The position numbers were made by a program, and so were the translations under genes. A DNA stretch of 7,317 nucleotides from an uncultured Rhodospirillales bacterium (lineage in GTDB: Bacteria; Pseudomonadota; Alphaproteobacteria; ATCC43930; CGMCC-115725): contig CAIUCF010000822.1 in NCBI GenBank assembly GCA_903897565.1, positions 1 through 7,317 on the forward strand, read 5' to 3'. Below, one piece after another: positions 6,804 through 7,317 of this stretch. The notes beneath the pieces are model-generated. The model saw nothing but the letters and a program-made list of their open reading frames with translations. It was not told the DNA's origin and did not search any database. Each line of letters starts with the position of its first letter. Position 1 is the first letter of the stretch.

Positions 6804-6809
6804 AGGAGG
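6804..6809 (+). promoter_or_regulatory. Strong ribosome binding site for the DUF1244 gene
   Basis: AGGAGG lies 9 nt before the ATG at 6819, within the 18-nt gap after the yggT-like stop. It is the strongest Shine-Dalgarno in the window and contrasts with the absence of one before the yggT-like gene, suggesting higher translation of the second cistron. Confidence 0.8.
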
Positions 6810-6818
6810 ATTGCCAAG

Positions 6819-7112
6819 ATGGATGACCAGACGCGCATCGAACTCGAGGCCGCGGCCTTCCGCCGCCTCGTCGCCCATCTTCAGGCGCGCACCGACGTGC
6901 AGAATATCGATCTGATGAATCTCGCGAATTTCTGTCGCAACTGCCTGTCGCGCTGGTATCGCGAGGCCGCAGAGGAGCGCGGCGTGCCGTTGACAGATCC
7001 CCAGGCCCGCGAGATCGTCTACGGCATGCCTTATGACGTCTGGAAAGCCACCTACCAGACCGAGGCGACACCGGCGCAGGAGGCCGCCTTCAAGGCGACG
7101 CACAAGGACTGA
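6819..7112 (+). CDS. DUF1244 family protein (SMc04008-like)
   Basis: This 97-residue, probably cytoplasmic, mostly helical protein matches the conserved DUF1244 pattern along nearly its whole length: FRRLVAHLQARTDVQNIDLMN (14-34), NFCRNCLSRWYREAA (37-51) and AREIVYGMPYDVWKATYQTEAT (63-84). It has no signal peptide or membrane segment. C39 and C42 form a CxxC pair within a conserved helix-like segment, suggesting metal binding or a redox pair, although only two such ligands are obvious. The family is widespread in proteobacteria and to my knowledge has no established function. A strong AGGAGG supports the ATG. The gene is the distal member of a pair with the yggT-like gene. The family call is firm; the function is unknown. 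Confidence 0.93.
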   Translation: MDDQTRIELEAAAFRRLVAHLQARTDVQNIDLMNLANFCRNCLSRWYREAAEERGVPLTDPQAREIVYGMPYDVWKATYQTEATPAQEAAFKATHKD

Positions 7113-7317
7113 CATTCATGGTATTGGCTAAGTACCTGTCACCATAAGCACGGAAATTAACCGTGATATATAACGTTTGGCGATCTGAATTCTGTCGGAG
7201 TGCGTGCTTCTGGCCACACGTGGCTCGACCTGCCGAGCCGAGTATATGCGGGAGAGATCGACCGAGCCAGCCGAGCATCTCGATAATACGCATCCGTAGG
7301 ACACCAACCGGGTAGAC
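7113..7317. other. Intergenic tail without a recognisable gene
   Basis: No coding frame with family resemblance was found on either strand, and no tRNA-like structure. A locally AT-rich patch (about 7140-7180) contains the inverted repeat listed next. GGCTCG at 7222-7227 and CGAGCC at 7234-7239 form a 6-bp stem with a 6-nt loop, overlapping an alternative GCCAC/GTGGC stem at 7213-7224. CCGAG recurs at 7233, 7238, 7262 and 7271. A promoter or 5' leader for a gene beyond the right edge, or a small RNA, is possible but not supported further. Confidence 0.4.
7149..7165. repeat. Short inverted repeat after the DUF1244 gene
   Basis: CACGG at 7149-7153 and CCGTG at 7161-7165 flank AAATTAA, 36 nt past the DUF1244 stop. 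The stem is only 5 bp and ATATATAACGTTT follows it. It may be a weak terminator or a protein-binding palindrome. The arms match the inverted repeat downstream of purA. Confidence 0.3.

Noticed and set aside
6117..7115. 332-codon minus-strand frame spanning the EAL, YggT and DUF1244 genes
   Set aside because: It covers three well-supported genes and the spacers between them on the other strand, and has no recognisable domain.
7118..7149. Nine-codon plus-strand frame (MVLAKYLSP) after the DUF1244 gene
   Set aside because: Too short, without a ribosome binding site or any regulatory logic.
7090..7293. 67-codon minus-strand frame in the right tail
   Set aside because: It overlaps the DUF1244 3' end, has no supporting ribosome binding site and no resemblance to a known small protein.

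Overview
The window is high-GC, gene-dense chromosomal DNA of an alphaproteobacterium, probably Rhodospirillales-like. This rests on the hisZ-purA arrangement, the DUF1244 (SMc04008-type) protein, and long spurious antisense frames typical of GC-rich codon use. I see no insertion sequence, phage gene, tRNA, rRNA or CRISPR array. The genes fall into three groups.

Left half, minus strand (1-3097): hisZ (ATP phosphoribosyltransferase regulatory subunit, histidine biosynthesis) and then purA (adenylosuccinate synthetase, AMP biosynthesis), 61 nt apart with a GC-rich hairpin between them. About 180 nt beyond purA, a third minus-strand gene runs off the left edge. Only its first 136 codons are present. 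They look like the N-lobe of a Ser/Thr protein kinase that has lost its catalytic residues.

Middle, plus strand (3332-6437): a two-gene unit divergent from hisZ. The first gene encodes an exported cupredoxin-like protein of the type often labelled 'methylamine utilization protein'. The second, 16 nt downstream, encodes an inner-membrane protein with a periplasmic sensor region, a HAMP linker, a degenerate GGDEF domain and an intact EAL domain. I infer that a periplasmic copper or redox signal, or one carried by the cupredoxin, is passed to a c-di-GMP phosphodiesterase. This pair is the most interesting part of the window.

Right end, plus strand (6486-7112): a YggT-family small membrane protein and a DUF1244 protein, 18 nt apart with a strong ribosome binding site between them, probably an operon. 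The last 205 nt hold no recognisable gene, only short inverted repeats in a locally AT-richer stretch.
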